DNA of 64,000 nt, from NCBI GenBank assembly GCA_002559145.1, contig NTXX01000010.1:240681-304680 (forward strand), given 5' to 3'. This document shows, piece after piece, positions 8,484 to 15,907 of the stretch. Each line of letters begins with the position of its first letter. The stretch's first letter is position 1. Below the pieces are notes generated by a model. That model was not told the DNA's origin and did not search any database. It worked only from the letters and a program-made list of their open reading frames with translations. Both the position numbers and the translations under genes were made by a program. This stretch comes from Bacillus sp. AFS006103. GTDB taxonomy: Bacteria > Bacillota > Bacilli > Bacillales > Cytobacillaceae.

Positions 8484-8744
8484 TTGAACATGGATAATGG
8501 ATTTTTTAAAAACATTGAAAAGAAAACGGGCGTTAATATGAAAGATATCTTTGATTTAGCCAATTCATTACAAAATGCGAATTTTAAAGATGAAAAAACT
8601 GTCCGTAATGTGATCCGTCGAGTTTCTCAAATTGCCAATAAACCGGTAAATCAGGAAATGGAAGATCAAATTGTTAAATCGATCATCAACGATGGAAAAC
8701 AACTTGACCTCAATACAATCTCGAATATGATCAATAAGAAATAA
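8484..8744 (+). CDS. spoVIF: Stage VI sporulation protein F
   Basis: Coat-assembly protein needed for normal spore coat and resistance in B. subtilis, where it is called YjcC. The 86 residues match the family: FFKNIEKKTGVNMKDIFDLANSLQNANF, then VRNVIRRVSQIANKPV and LDLNTISNMINKK. The TTG at 8484 is preferred because AAGGAG ends eight bases upstream; the ATG two codons later would be 14 bases away. It is convergent with yjcD, as in B. subtilis. Confidence 0.9.
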   Translation: MNMDNGFFKNIEKKTGVNMKDIFDLANSLQNANFKDEKTVRNVIRRVSQIANKPVNQEMEDQIVKSIINDGKQLDLNTISNMINKK

Positions 8745-8746
8745 AA

Positions 8747-8790
8747 AAAGAAGACCACTTCCTAATTTAGGAATGGGTCTTCTTCTTTTT
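8747..8790. terminator. Bidirectional terminator between spoVIF and yjcD
   Basis: AAGAAGACC pairs with GGTCTTCTT and an inner TTCCTAA pairs with TTAGGAA, flanked by A-run and T-run. It overlaps the last codons of yjcD on the minus strand. Confidence 0.85.
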
Positions 8791-11067
8791 ATTAAGCGGA
8801 GCAATAAACCGTGATCGATTGGCTTTTTTTCCTCTTCTATTTTGTGGAACAGAAATAAACAGCTGCTTCTTTGCACGAGTCATCGCAACGTAAAATAATC
8901 TTCTTTCTTCCTCAAGTGCATTAAAGTCACCATTCCGATAAGCTTCTAAGGCAAAATCATGAGGAAGGCTGCCATCGACTGCACCGATAATATAAACGGT
9001 TTTGTACTCAAGACCTTTTGAGCGGTGGATTGTACTTAGGCTGATGGCTTCTTGAAAATGTTTACTTAAATTTTTGATTTCTCGATTCATCGCCGACATA
9101 TGCTCGGTATGTGCCAGAAACGTTTCAAGGCTGTCAAAACTTTTGGCTGCCACTTTTAAATCCTTAAGGTCGTCCGATCCTTTTTCAAGCTTATTCGATT
9201 CATTTCCGCGTTTTTTTAGAAAATCAAGAAAGCCAATATCTTTCTCTATCTTTTCAATCGCTGTTAGCGGTGACGTATGCTTCAATCCACGAATAATCGT
9301 GACAGCCTTTTTTAATTTCTTTTCCTGAAATGCATGGGCTGTGGTTAAGTGTGCGAGTCCCTCAAGAAGACTGCAGTCTCTCAGGATGCTTTGTGCTTTT
9401 AATTCTTTGAGGATTGTCTGTTTTAAAAAAAGTAATGGCAATATGTCTGCCATTGCTTGCGGGTCCTCTTCATTTAAACTTACCTTTAGAAATGCCAGAG
9501 CGCTTCTCACAATATAACGTTCATAGAAAGCCTCTGCATCTAAATCAATTTTAAAAGGAAGGTTGGAGCCAGCCAGCCTTTCAAAGACTGCGCGAGACCC
9601 GGCATTGGTCCGGTAAAGAATCGCAAAGTCTGACGGATTGGCTCCGAGTGAAATCTGCTCTTGTATATCTGTAAGAATCATTGTTGCTTCTTCCTCTTCA
9701 TCAAAGGGGAAAAATAACTGCGGGAGTCTTTCGGCTGAAAACTGTGCCTTCATTTTCTTCGTTCTTCTCACTTTATTGGCAGCTATCATTTGATTAGCGG
9801 CAGTAACTATTTCATGTGACGATCGGTAATTTTGGTCAAGTGTGACCATTTTGGCATATGGAAAATCTTTTTCAAATTCCAACAAATAACTAGGATCACT
9901 ACCACGAAAGGAATAGATTGCTTGATCGTCGTCACCAACGGCACAAACATTTTTATGTTTACCTGATAAAAGTTTAATGAGCTCGTACTGCACCTTATTG
10001 ATATCCTGAAACTCATCAATTAAGAAATAATGAAACCGCTCTTGATACTGTTCAAGCAGGGCAGGGGTCGAGACAAACAGCTGATAGCAGCCAATCAGCA
10101 TATCATCAAAATCAAACAAACCCTCTCTATTCTTATATTCCTCATATCTTTTATATAAAAAGACTACTTTTTCTTCCCATTCGGAAGCAGGCCTCACTTC
10201 ATCCGGCATTAGTAATGAGTTTTTCCAAAGGCCGATTTGCTGAAGGGCCAAATCATAGGCAAATTCTTTTTCCAACAAGTCGAGCTCTTTACCTGATTCC
10301 TTCAAAATTTTATCCCGTTGCCATTCTTTTTTCAGCAATTTATTTGATGACCAATTACTTCCATCGTGGAACATAAGGATTCGATAAAAAATGCTATGGA
10401 AGGTACCGGTAACAAGTTGAGTGACTTTTTCTCGTTTCATTTGCGGGTACGAAAGCAGCCGGTTTTTCATTTCAGCAGCCGCTTTCGATGTGAAAGTAAC
10501 AAGCATTATTGTCCTTGGATCCAAGTGTTTTTCATTCATCATAAACGCTGTCCTTGCAGTTAATACACGAGTTTTGCCACTCCCGGCACCTGCAAGGACT
10601 AATAAAGAGCCTTCAGTCTCCATGACTGCGGCTGCCTGACTTTCATCTAAAATAACGCCACTTTCGGCAAGCTGCTGTAAGTAAGGTGAGCGCTCCACAG
10701 GGGTGTTACACATTGGCTGTTTGTATGGAACAATATATTCAATGTTTGTGGCGGTTTTGAACTTATCAATGCTTGGTGGGGGCGTTGTAATCGTCCTGCC
10801 CTTTGGCATGTGAAATCCATTTATCTCCGTAGATTGGTGGGAATCTAATTTCACCGCAGTTACAGTGGGCTCTGGACAATGTATATCGGGTGAATGCATA
10901 TGATAAAAATGTGGTTCCTTCTGAATACCTAAAAACAATCGAACGGTCTCTTTACATATAGAACAGTTCAGTTGACCATTTTTTCCGGCCAGAAATATTT
11001 TTTGATATTGATCCCTGCTTAATTGTTCAAGGAGAATATTCTGATTTTGATAAATCGCTGTTTTCAT
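8767..11067 (-). CDS. yjcD: UvrD/PcrA-like superfamily 1 helicase YjcD
   Basis: Predicted ATP-dependent 3'-5' DNA helicase. All SF1A motifs are present in order: GAGSGKTRVL (motif I), TFTSKAAAEM (Ia), DEFQDIN (II), VGDDDQAIYSFRGS (III), QNYRSS (IV), TIHRSKGLEYKTVYIIG (V) and VAMTRAKKQLF (VI). The first 100 residues precede the helicase core and carry a Cys/His set (CSIC at about 36-39, then HFYHMH and HC), possibly a zinc site. At 766 residues it matches B. subtilis YjcD (about 759), at the same place. Its in vivo role is unknown. Confidence 0.88.
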   Translation of the reverse strand: MKTAIYQNQNILLEQLSRDQYQKIFLAGKNGQLNCSICKETVRLFLGIQKEPHFYHMHSPDIHCPEPTVTAVKLDSHQSTEINGFHMPKGRTITTPPPSIDKFKTATNIEYIVPYKQPMCNTPVERSPYLQQLAESGVILDESQAAAVMETEGSLLVLAGAGSGKTRVLTARTAFMMNEKHLDPRTIMLVTFTSKAAAEMKNRLLSYPQMKREKVTQLVTGTFHSIFYRILMFHDGSNWSSNKLLKKEWQRDKILKESGKELDLLEKEFAYDLALQQIGLWKNSLLMPDEVRPASEWEEKVVFLYKRYEEYKNREGLFDFDDMLIGCYQLFVSTPALLEQYQERFHYFLIDEFQDINKVQYELIKLLSGKHKNVCAVGDDDQAIYSFRGSDPSYLLEFEKDFPYAKMVTLDQNYRSSHEIVTAANQMIAANKVRRTKKMKAQFSAERLPQLFFPFDEEEEATMILTDIQEQISLGANPSDFAILYRTNAGSRAVFERLAGSNLPFKIDLDAEAFYERYIVRSALAFLKVSLNEEDPQAMADILPLLFLKQTILKELKAQSILRDCSLLEGLAHLTTAHAFQEKKLKKAVTIIRGLKHTSPLTAIEKIEKDIGFLDFLKKRGNESNKLEKGSDDLKDLKVAAKSFDSLETFLAHTEHMSAMNREIKNLSKHFQEAISLSTIHRSKGLEYKTVYIIGAVDGSLPHDFALEAYRNGDFNALEEERRLFYVAMTRAKKQLFISVPQNRRGKKANRSRFIAPLNKKKKTHS

Positions 11068-11162
11068 AGTTTTTACCCTCTATATCCAAAAATCAAGACA
11101 TGTTCTATCATATCAAAACCTGAAGGGAACTAAAAGGGATTCCCGAACATTGATGGAATTAC

Positions 11163-11196
11163 CAAAAAAGCACTTGCCGCTTAAAGCGCCAAGTGC
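11163..11196 (-). terminator. Terminator of the yjcHGF unit
   Basis: On the minus strand GCACTTG pairs with CAAGTGC (11170-11196) around an inner CGCTT/AAGCG stem, followed by CTTTTTT. Confidence 0.85.
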
Positions 11197-11205
11197 CTCC
11201 TATGT

Positions 11206-11628
11206 TTATATTTCTTTTAACATCGTTTTATGGGGAATTCCAGCATCCATAAATTCCTCTGAGACAACTTCATAACCAAGTCCGGCATAAAAGGGAATGG
11301 CATGGGTTTGAGCATTAAGCTTTAATTTATGAATATCTTTTTTAAGGGCATAACTCTCGATTGCATTCATTATCGCTTTACCTGCACCAGTTTTTCTAGC
11401 CACTTTTAATACGCAAATTCGCTCAACTTTTCCATAGCCATCAACGAAACGAAATCGGCCCGCCGCAATAGGAGAATCTTCATCGTACATGATAAAGTGT
11501 TCTGCATCGTCCTCGTAGGCATCAATTTCCTCTTCAAGTGGAACTGCTTGCTCTTCAACGAAAACAGTTTTTCTAACGGAATAAGCATCTTCACGTTCTT
11601 TTTGATTTTCAACAATCTTTACTGTCAC
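11206..11628 (-). CDS. yjcF: GNAT-family N-acetyltransferase YjcF
   Basis: 140-residue acetyltransferase. The acetyl-CoA site is VCVLKVARKTGAGKAIMNAIESYA (about 78-101), preceded by AAGRFRFVDGYGKVERI. It starts MTVKIVENQKEREDAYSVRKTVFVEEQ, typical of the YjcF/ElaA-like subgroup. Substrate unknown. The start lies five bases after the yjcG stop, so the two genes are translationally close. The order yjcH-yjcG-yjcF is conserved in B. subtilis. Confidence 0.85.
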   Translation of the reverse strand: MTVKIVENQKEREDAYSVRKTVFVEEQAVPLEEEIDAYEDDAEHFIMYDEDSPIAAGRFRFVDGYGKVERICVLKVARKTGAGKAIMNAIESYALKKDIHKLKLNAQTHAIPFYAGLGYEVVSEEFMDAGIPHKTMLKEI

Positions 11629-11633
11629 TTAAA

Positions 11634-12146
11634 CTATTCCTTTCCAAGACGAAATGTTTCATAAACGGTCCAAGAACCATTATCTAGCTGATACAGAAGA
11701 TGGAAGCGATCAATCGTTTCTTCATGATTTATTTTGGTCATCCGGAGTGAACCAAATACATCAGAATGCTCATCATTTGATAGCTTTTGTCCAATAGTAA
11801 TATGAGGAACAAATGCATAATCTGAATTTTGCTCCGAAACTTCTTGGTTGATTTCATTATGCAAGGCGGAAAGTTCTTCCGTCTTATCCACTTTAAAATA
11901 AATAACATTATTAACGGGTTGAAAGGAACTGATTTTAGAAGTTTTTAATGGGAAAGCATTATGGTTTACAGCGACTCTCCGTAATTTTTCAGCATATTCT
12001 TTAGCCTCTTCTTCGGTCGCCTCAAATGAATATTTCAGTGTGAGGTGTGGCGTAATTAAAGAATAATGCGGGTCATAACGCTTTCGATAGGAATTAGCTA
12101 AATCTTGTAGTTTTTTTGATGGGAAAATAACAACACCAAATTTCAT
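11634..12146 (-). CDS. yjcG: 2H phosphoesterase (LigT-like) YjcG
   Basis: Two-histidine phosphoesterase/2'-5' RNA ligase superfamily. The two H-x-T/S-x motifs are HLTL (about 45-48) and HITI (about 128-131). Start chosen at the ATG at 12146: GGAGGT lies at correct distance and the resulting 170 residues match B. subtilis YjcG (about 171). An upstream in-frame ATG at 12257 would add 37 unrelated residues. The true substrate is not known. Confidence 0.88.
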   Translation of the reverse strand: MKFGVVIFPSKKLQDLANSYRKRYDPHYSLITPHLTLKYSFEATEEEAKEYAEKLRRVAVNHNAFPLKTSKISSFQPVNNVIYFKVDKTEELSALHNEINQEVSEQNSDYAFVPHITIGQKLSNDEHSDVFGSLRMTKINHEETIDRFHLLYQLDNGSWTVYETFRLGKE

Positions 12147-12267
12147 TCGAATACCTCCATTATGATAAACAGGACTTTTTTCAGATACAAAAATTAACCT
12201 TCTTAATATTATAACAAATTTTCGAAATATATTAAACAACTTATCGTTGATGTCCATACTAGGAAGA

Positions 12268-12990
12268 TTAAAAAAGCATTTTAAGGGCTCTTTTTAAATC
12301 TGGCTGCCAGTAAGTCCAAGTATGATTTCCGTTAAATTCTTCATAGAAATAGGTAATGGGTTTTTCTGAAATTATTTTTGAAAGCCTGCGATTTGGGGTT
12401 AGGAAATCTTTTAAGTTTCCATCTGTTGTCTCAACTCCTGTTTCTTGATTTCCTATTACATGATAGAGCTGTAATAGCTGTCCTTCTGAGAAGTGCTCGA
12501 CAGAATTCAAAATATACTCATCCACATAAGGAGACTGGATCAGGACTTTTCCGAATGTATGTGGATATTGAAGCGCTGTCATTAGCGAAACAGCACCACC
12601 AAGCGAGTCACCAATCAGTGCTCTCGTCGATCCCATTTGATAAGTAGGAAACTCTTTATCAAGGTAAGGAACTAATTCATGGGCTAGAAAACGTATGTAT
12701 TGTTGATTTTGTATGCCACAGGGATGGTATTTCTTGTGGCGGTCTTCTACATCCTTATAGGGTACCCCAACAATGATTATATTTTCAATTTCTCTTTGGA
12801 AAAGAAAATCGTCTGCCCATCGTGCGATTCTGCCGAGTTGGAAATAGTCTTGGCCGTCTTGGGCAATCAACAGTGAGTATTTATATAGTGGCGAAAAGTT
12901 TGCAGGCAGGTAGATTAGAAGCTGCACATCCTCACCAAGTTCGCTGCTCTGGATGGTAACTTCTTTGATTGTTCCTTTTGGAAACTCCAT
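12268..12990 (-). CDS. yjcH: Esterase-family alpha/beta hydrolase YjcH
   Basis: 240-residue hydrolase of the enterochelin-esterase/esterase D-like family. The nucleophile motif is [14 protein letters not shown] (Ser near 129), the N-terminal part holds [11 protein letters not shown], and the C-terminal His is in the NGNHTWTYW motif. No signal peptide is seen, so it is likely cytosolic. It begins the yjcH-yjcG-yjcF unit. The substrate cannot be inferred from sequence. Confidence 0.85.
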   Translation of the reverse strand: MEFPKGTIKEVTIQSSELGEDVQLLIYLPANFSPLYKYSLLIAQDGQDYFQLGRIARWADDFLFQREIENIIIVGVPYKDVEDRHKKYHPCGIQNQQYIRFLAHELVPYLDKEFPTYQMGSTRALIGDSLGGAVSLMTALQYPHTFGKVLIQSPYVDEYILNSVEHFSEGQLLQLYHVIGNQETGVETTDGNLKDFLTPNRRLSKIISEKPITYFYEEFNGNHTWTYWQPDLKRALKMLF

Positions 12991-13110
12991 GCATTTATTC
13001 CCCCAATGATTCGATTTCTACTACTGCATTATAACAAAACTTAAGTCGAAATGCTTTTAATAATAGGGGAATGGAAGCTAATGTGATGTGATTTGTAGGA
13101 GGGAAGAGGA

Positions 13111-13335
13111 TTAGTGGAGGTGATGGTTTTTGTAACGGGATTCAGGCATAATCGATAAAATGTTTTCACGTTTAAAGGTGCGCATTTGTTTCCGCAGCAA
13201 ACAATAGGCTCGAATGTATTCGTCGGTAACTTCCTTCACAATTAGCTTACGTTGTGATAACTCTTGGTTTTCTGCTAGGTAAATCATTTCTAATGGAATA
13301 TTTTCCTCGATAGAACGCATAAATAAACCATCCAT
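13111..13335 (-). CDS. Small WYL-like domain protein
   Basis: 74 residues resembling a lone WYL module: IEENIPLEMIYLAENQEL, then KLIVKEVTDEYIRAYCLLRKQMRTFKRENILSI. That is a beta-rich ligand-binding fold with the terminal R-x-F-k-r/l-d-R-I pattern. There is no DNA-binding domain. Start chosen at the ATG at 13335 after AAAGGAG; a GTG three codons upstream would overlap the ribosome site. Function unknown. Confidence 0.6.
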   Translation of the reverse strand: MDGLFMRSIEENIPLEMIYLAENQELSQRKLIVKEVTDEYIRAYCLLRKQMRTFKRENILSIMPESRYKNHHLH

Positions 13336-13453
13336 TTGAATCACTCCTTTCTACTGAATGTTATTATTATATCCAAACATTTGTTCTTTATTCAAGAAAA
13401 TTAGAACAAACGTTTCCTTTTTATTGTTTTTAGGCAGTAAAGCTGAAAAGATA

Positions 13454-13481
13454 TTGACATTCTAGAAAAATTCAATATAAT
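13454..13481 (+). promoter_or_regulatory. Sigma-A promoter of the tRNA-Val gene
   Basis: TTGACA at 13454-13459 and TATAAT at 13476-13481, both perfect, with a 16-bp spacer, 21 bp before the tRNA. Confidence 0.85.
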
Positions 13482-13501
13482 TAAATTTGTACTTAATAAG
13501 C

Positions 13502-13573
13502 GATCTGATAGTTCAGCGGGAGAATACATCCTTGACAGGGATGGGGTCGGGGGTTCGAATCCCTCTCAGATCA
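13502..13573 (+). tRNA. tRNA-Val (anticodon GAC)
   Basis: A complete cloverleaf can be drawn. The acceptor stem GATCTGA/TCAGATC pairs perfectly. The D arm is GTTC/GAAT. The anticodon stem CATCC/GGATG closes the loop TTGACAG, giving anticodon GAC, and the T arm has a TTCGAAT loop. The discriminator base is A and no CCA is encoded. It is a solitary tRNA with its own promoter and terminator, reading GUC/GUU valine codons. Confidence 0.88.
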
Positions 13574-13581
13574 TCATTTAA

Positions 13582-13617
13582 AATCCTAACGTCTTTAAGA
13601 TGTTAGGATTTTTTTAT
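13582..13617 (+). terminator. Terminator of the tRNA-Val gene
   Basis: AATCCTAAC with GTC pairs with GAT and GTTAGGATT around TTTAA, then a run of seven T. Confidence 0.9.
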
Positions 13618-13628
13618 TAGAAAGAGAA

Positions 13629-13651
13629 TTTTTGCAGTTTCAGTGCAAAAA
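13629..13651 (+). promoter_or_regulatory. Candidate activator site upstream of the Sigma-54 promoter
   Basis: TTTTTGCA at 13629-13636 and TGCAAAAA at 13644-13651 form a perfect inverted repeat with a seven-base centre. Its middle is about 83 bp upstream of the -24 GG, a normal distance for an enhancer-binding activator. No footprint exists here, so this is inference. Confidence 0.45.
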
Positions 13652-13720
13652 AACTGGGGTAGTGCCAAAAAATTTTTCATGTTTTTTCCACAAATGGTTA
13701 ATAAATAGGTGTTTTTAATG

Positions 13721-13737
13721 TTGGCACAGTAATTGCA
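13721..13737 (+). promoter_or_regulatory. Sigma-54 (SigL) promoter
   Basis: TTGGCAC, five bases, then TTGCA. GG at 13723-13724 and GC at 13735-13736 are exactly 12 bp apart, as the -24/-12 consensus TGGCAC-N5-TTGCW requires. It precedes the lysine catabolic cluster. The B. thuringiensis kam locus is reported to be driven by Sigma-54, so the placement agrees with known biology. Confidence 0.82.
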
Positions 13738-13808
13738 AGTTTAATAGTAAAATTAAATTTTAGATAAACTTGTAAGGGTATCCATATTTTATCTAAGGAG
13801 GCTTAACA

Positions 13809-13862
13809 ACGAAAACAGGAACGGATTGCGTATGCAGGAAAGTGGGTGGTAAAAAATTCTAA
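13809..13862 (+). other. 17-codon frame starting with ACG after a perfect ribosome site
   Basis: AAGGAGG at 13795-13801 is followed seven bases later by ACG, which opens a frame reading (M/T)KTGTDCVCRKVGGKKF and then TAA. No ATG, GTG or TTG is at the right distance. Either ACG acts as a weak near-cognate start or the ATG has been lost. The peptide is basic with a CxC motif. I do not recognise it. Confidence 0.3.
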
Positions 13863-13949
13863 CCTTTCCAGAAGGATATTAACATCTAAGGCAGAATAAT
13901 CTATTTATTGTGTATAGGTCTAAAAAATAGTCGTAAGCCTTTCTTGGAA

Positions 13950-13964
13950 TTGAAAGCGCTTCAA
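13950..13964 (+). promoter_or_regulatory. cre-like palindrome
   Basis: TTGAAAGCGCTTCAA resembles a CcpA cre site but lacks one base of the usual TGAAAGCGTTTTCA-like spacing. It is 27 bp upstream of the -35 of the following Sigma-A promoter. Catabolite control of lysine use would make sense, but the match is imperfect. Confidence 0.3.
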
Positions 13965-13991
13965 CATTTTTGAAAATTTAAAATATTCACA

Positions 13992-14020
13992 TTGACATTG
14001 TTTATTCTGACCCGTATACT
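13992..14020 (+). promoter_or_regulatory. Sigma-A promoter for DUF3870 gene
   Basis: TTGACA at 13992-13997 and TATACT at 14015-14020 with the optimal 17-bp spacer, 46 bp upstream of the ATG at 14067. The cluster therefore has two unrelated promoter types in tandem. Confidence 0.8.
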
Positions 14021-14066
14021 CGTGTTAGAAACATGTTCAGTGGGTTTTTGAAAGGTGGATAAGGGC

Positions 14067-14396
14067 ATGCAAACACTGGAAACAGTGATTGTTACAGGAT
14101 ATGCAAAAGCTCCACAGGGAACTTCCATGTATGAAATGTATAAGCATGCGGGAATCGTCCTCGAAGTAAATCTGAAAGATCATAAGATTACCGGAGCTGA
14201 ATTCACATTCGTAACTGAACTAACAAAAAATTATTTTCAAAAACTGCTGATAGGCTACTGTCTAGAAGACGGTGTTGAGCAGTTGATTAAACGAATTCAA
14301 AGTTTTTATTTTGCTCCATCCCAGCAAGCGATCATTGTGGCTCTACAAGCTGCAGTTCAACGTTACTGGGATAATGTGAAGCAAATGAATACATAA
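14067..14396 (+). CDS. DUF3870 domain protein
   Basis: 109 residues: MQTLETVIVTGYAKAPQGTSMYEMYKHAGIVLEVNLKDHKITGAEFTFV and a second conserved half with LIGYCLEDGVEQLIKRIQSFYFAPSQQAIIVALQAAVQRYW. This matches the DUF3870 family of unknown function. Start chosen at the ATG at 14067 with AAAGGTGG eight bases upstream; a GTG four codons earlier lies inside that site. It is the first gene after the Sigma-54 and Sigma-A promoters but is separated from yodS by a strong hairpin, so it may be a regulatory or accessory gene of lysine use. Confidence 0.72.
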   Translation: MQTLETVIVTGYAKAPQGTSMYEMYKHAGIVLEVNLKDHKITGAEFTFVTELTKNYFQKLLIGYCLEDGVEQLIKRIQSFYFAPSQQAIIVALQAAVQRYWDNVKQMNT

Positions 14397-14445
14397 CGTT
14401 TGGTTATAATAAAGTGGGAAGATAACCTCTTCCCATGGTCTTATT

Positions 14446-14535
14446 AAAACCGAGCAAACATGAACTCTTTGTAAGGAATGTTCGTTGGAACGACATTCTT
14501 TATAGAGATTTATGTTTTGCTCGGTTTTTTATTTT
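14446..14535 (+). terminator. Unusually long hairpin terminator before yodS
   Basis: Arms of about 40 bases pair almost throughout. The 5' arm begins AAAACCGAGCAAA and the 3' arm ends TTTTGCTCGGTTTT. The inner halves GGAATGTTCGTT and AACGACATTCTT also pair around a two- or three-base tip. TTTTTTATTTT follows. A smaller hairpin GGGAAGA/TCTTCCC sits just before it at 14416-14434. It stands between the promoters and the catabolic genes, so it can act as an attenuator or simple terminator. Confidence 0.8.
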
Positions 14536-14586
14536 ACCGAACTGTTAACATCCACAAAAGTCGATGGAGAGGCAGGGAAAAAAAAC

Positions 14587-15243
14587 ATGAGCAAGCTGAC
14601 TACATGCGAAGAAGCTGTAAAAAAGGTTAAAAGCGGCTCTCGAATTATGGTAGGTGGATTTGGACTTGTCGGAAGTCCGCTTAGTTTAATAGCCGCTTTG
14701 GCTCAGTCGGAAGTGAAAGACTTAGAGATTATTAGTAATAACCTTGGTGAACCAGGTAAAGGTCTTGGGGTTTTAGTAAGGCAAAAACAAGTTAAAAAAG
14801 CGATCGGATCATATTTTACATCCAACCCAGAGGTGGTTAAATCCTATCAGGAAAAGGAAATGGAAGTGGAGCTTCTCCCGCAAGGAACGATGTCTGAAGC
14901 TATTCGAGCGGGCGGAGCAGGACTAGGAGGGTTTTATACACCGGTCAGCGTAGGAACAAAAATCGCTGAAAATAAAGAGGAGCGGATACTTAACGGTAAA
15001 AAATATGTGTTCCAAGAGCCTCTTAAAGCCCACTTTGCTTTCATTAAAGCGAAAAAAGCGGATCAATTAGGAAATCTCATCTACAACAAATCGGCAAGAA
15101 ACTTCAATCCGATGATGGCAACAGCTGCGGATGTGGTTATTGCAGAGGTGGACGAGATTGTGGAGGTAGGGCAAATTTCTCCTGAAGAAATTGTGACCCC
15201 TCATTTATACGTTGATTTTATCGTAGTGAAGGGCGGGAACTAG
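14587..15243 (+). CDS. yodS: CoA-transferase subunit A (YodS-like)
   Basis: Alpha subunit of a family I 3-oxoacid-type CoA-transferase. The 218 residues carry the subunit A signature RIMVGGFGLVGSPLSLI (about 22-38) and GLGGFYTPVSVGT. Start chosen at the ATG at 14587; the open frame continues upstream into the hairpin terminator, but that part lacks a ribosome site and homology. It pairs with the next gene. In the lysine route the pair would activate 3-keto-6-acetamidohexanoate with CoA. B. subtilis has yodS-yodR in its kamA operon. Confidence 0.88.
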   Translation: MSKLTTCEEAVKKVKSGSRIMVGGFGLVGSPLSLIAALAQSEVKDLEIISNNLGEPGKGLGVLVRQKQVKKAIGSYFTSNPEVVKSYQEKEMEVELLPQGTMSEAIRAGGAGLGGFYTPVSVGTKIAENKEERILNGKKYVFQEPLKAHFAFIKAKKADQLGNLIYNKSARNFNPMMATAADVVIAEVDEIVEVGQISPEEIVTPHLYVDFIVVKGGN

Positions 15244-15244
15244 C

Positions 15245-15907
15245 TTGAACGTGAAACAATACATTGCACAAAGAGCGGCGAAGGAATTGAAGGATGGCGA
15301 TATCGTCAATTTGGGCATAGGAATTCCAACGCTGGTGGCTGATTACATTCCATCAGATGTTCAAGTTTTTTTACACTCGGAAAACGGCATCCTTGGAGTA
15401 GGTCCTACCCCTGATCCAGAGCATATTGACCAAAATCTTGTCAATGCAGGGAAACTGCCTGTCACAGTATTAGAAGGGTCATCCTTTTTTGATAGTGCTT
15501 CCTCTTTTGCGATGATTCGCGGAGGACATGTGAGCGTTTCAATTCTTGGTGTGCTGCAAATCGATGCAATTGGACGGATCGCCAACTGGGCCGTGCCAGG
15601 AAAAAGTGTTCTTGGTGTAGGCGGGGCGATGGATTTATTGGAAGGTTCCAAAAAGGTAATCGTAACAACGATGCATACGTCTAACCAGGGAGAGTCAAAA
15701 ATCGTTAAGGAATTAACCTATCCGATCACATCGGAACGAATTGTGGATTTAATTATAACCGATTTAGCAGTTTTCGCTGTAAAGGAAGATGGACTCCATC
15801 TTATTGAGCTGTCACCTGGAGTTTCTCTTGAGGAAGTTCAACAGAAAACGGACGCACCTTTTCAAATTGCTGAATCTTTTAATAAAGGCGAAGAGGTGAC
15901 CGCGTAG
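15245..15907 (+). CDS. yodR: CoA-transferase subunit B (YodR-like)
   Basis: Beta subunit of the same CoA-transferase, 220 residues. It has LGIGIPTLVADYIP near residue 24 and the catalytic glutamate motif LHSENGILGVGP (Glu near 46), which forms the glutamyl-CoA intermediate in this family. GGHVSVSILGVLQID is also typical. It starts with TTG one base after the yodS stop, with AAGGGCGGG as ribosome site, and its stop overlaps the GTG of the thiolase. Confidence 0.9.
   Translation: MNVKQYIAQRAAKELKDGDIVNLGIGIPTLVADYIPSDVQVFLHSENGILGVGPTPDPEHIDQNLVNAGKLPVTVLEGSSFFDSASSFAMIRGGHVSVSILGVLQIDAIGRIANWAVPGKSVLGVGGAMDLLEGSKKVIVTTMHTSNQGESKIVKELTYPITSERIVDLIITDLAVFAVKEDGLHLIELSPGVSLEEVQQKTDAPFQIAESFNKGEEVTA

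Larger units (their letters stand above)
13618..14066 (+). other. 449-base regulatory leader before DUF3870
   Basis: No ordinary gene is present here. In order it holds an inverted repeat (13629-13651), a Sigma-54 promoter (13721-13737), a hairpin-forming repeat TTAGATAAA/TTTATCTAA (13760-13796), and an AAGGAGG site at 13795-13801 with an ACG-initiated 17-codon frame. A CcpA-like palindrome (13950-13964) and a consensus Sigma-A promoter (13992-14020) follow. Each is listed separately. Confidence 0.7.
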
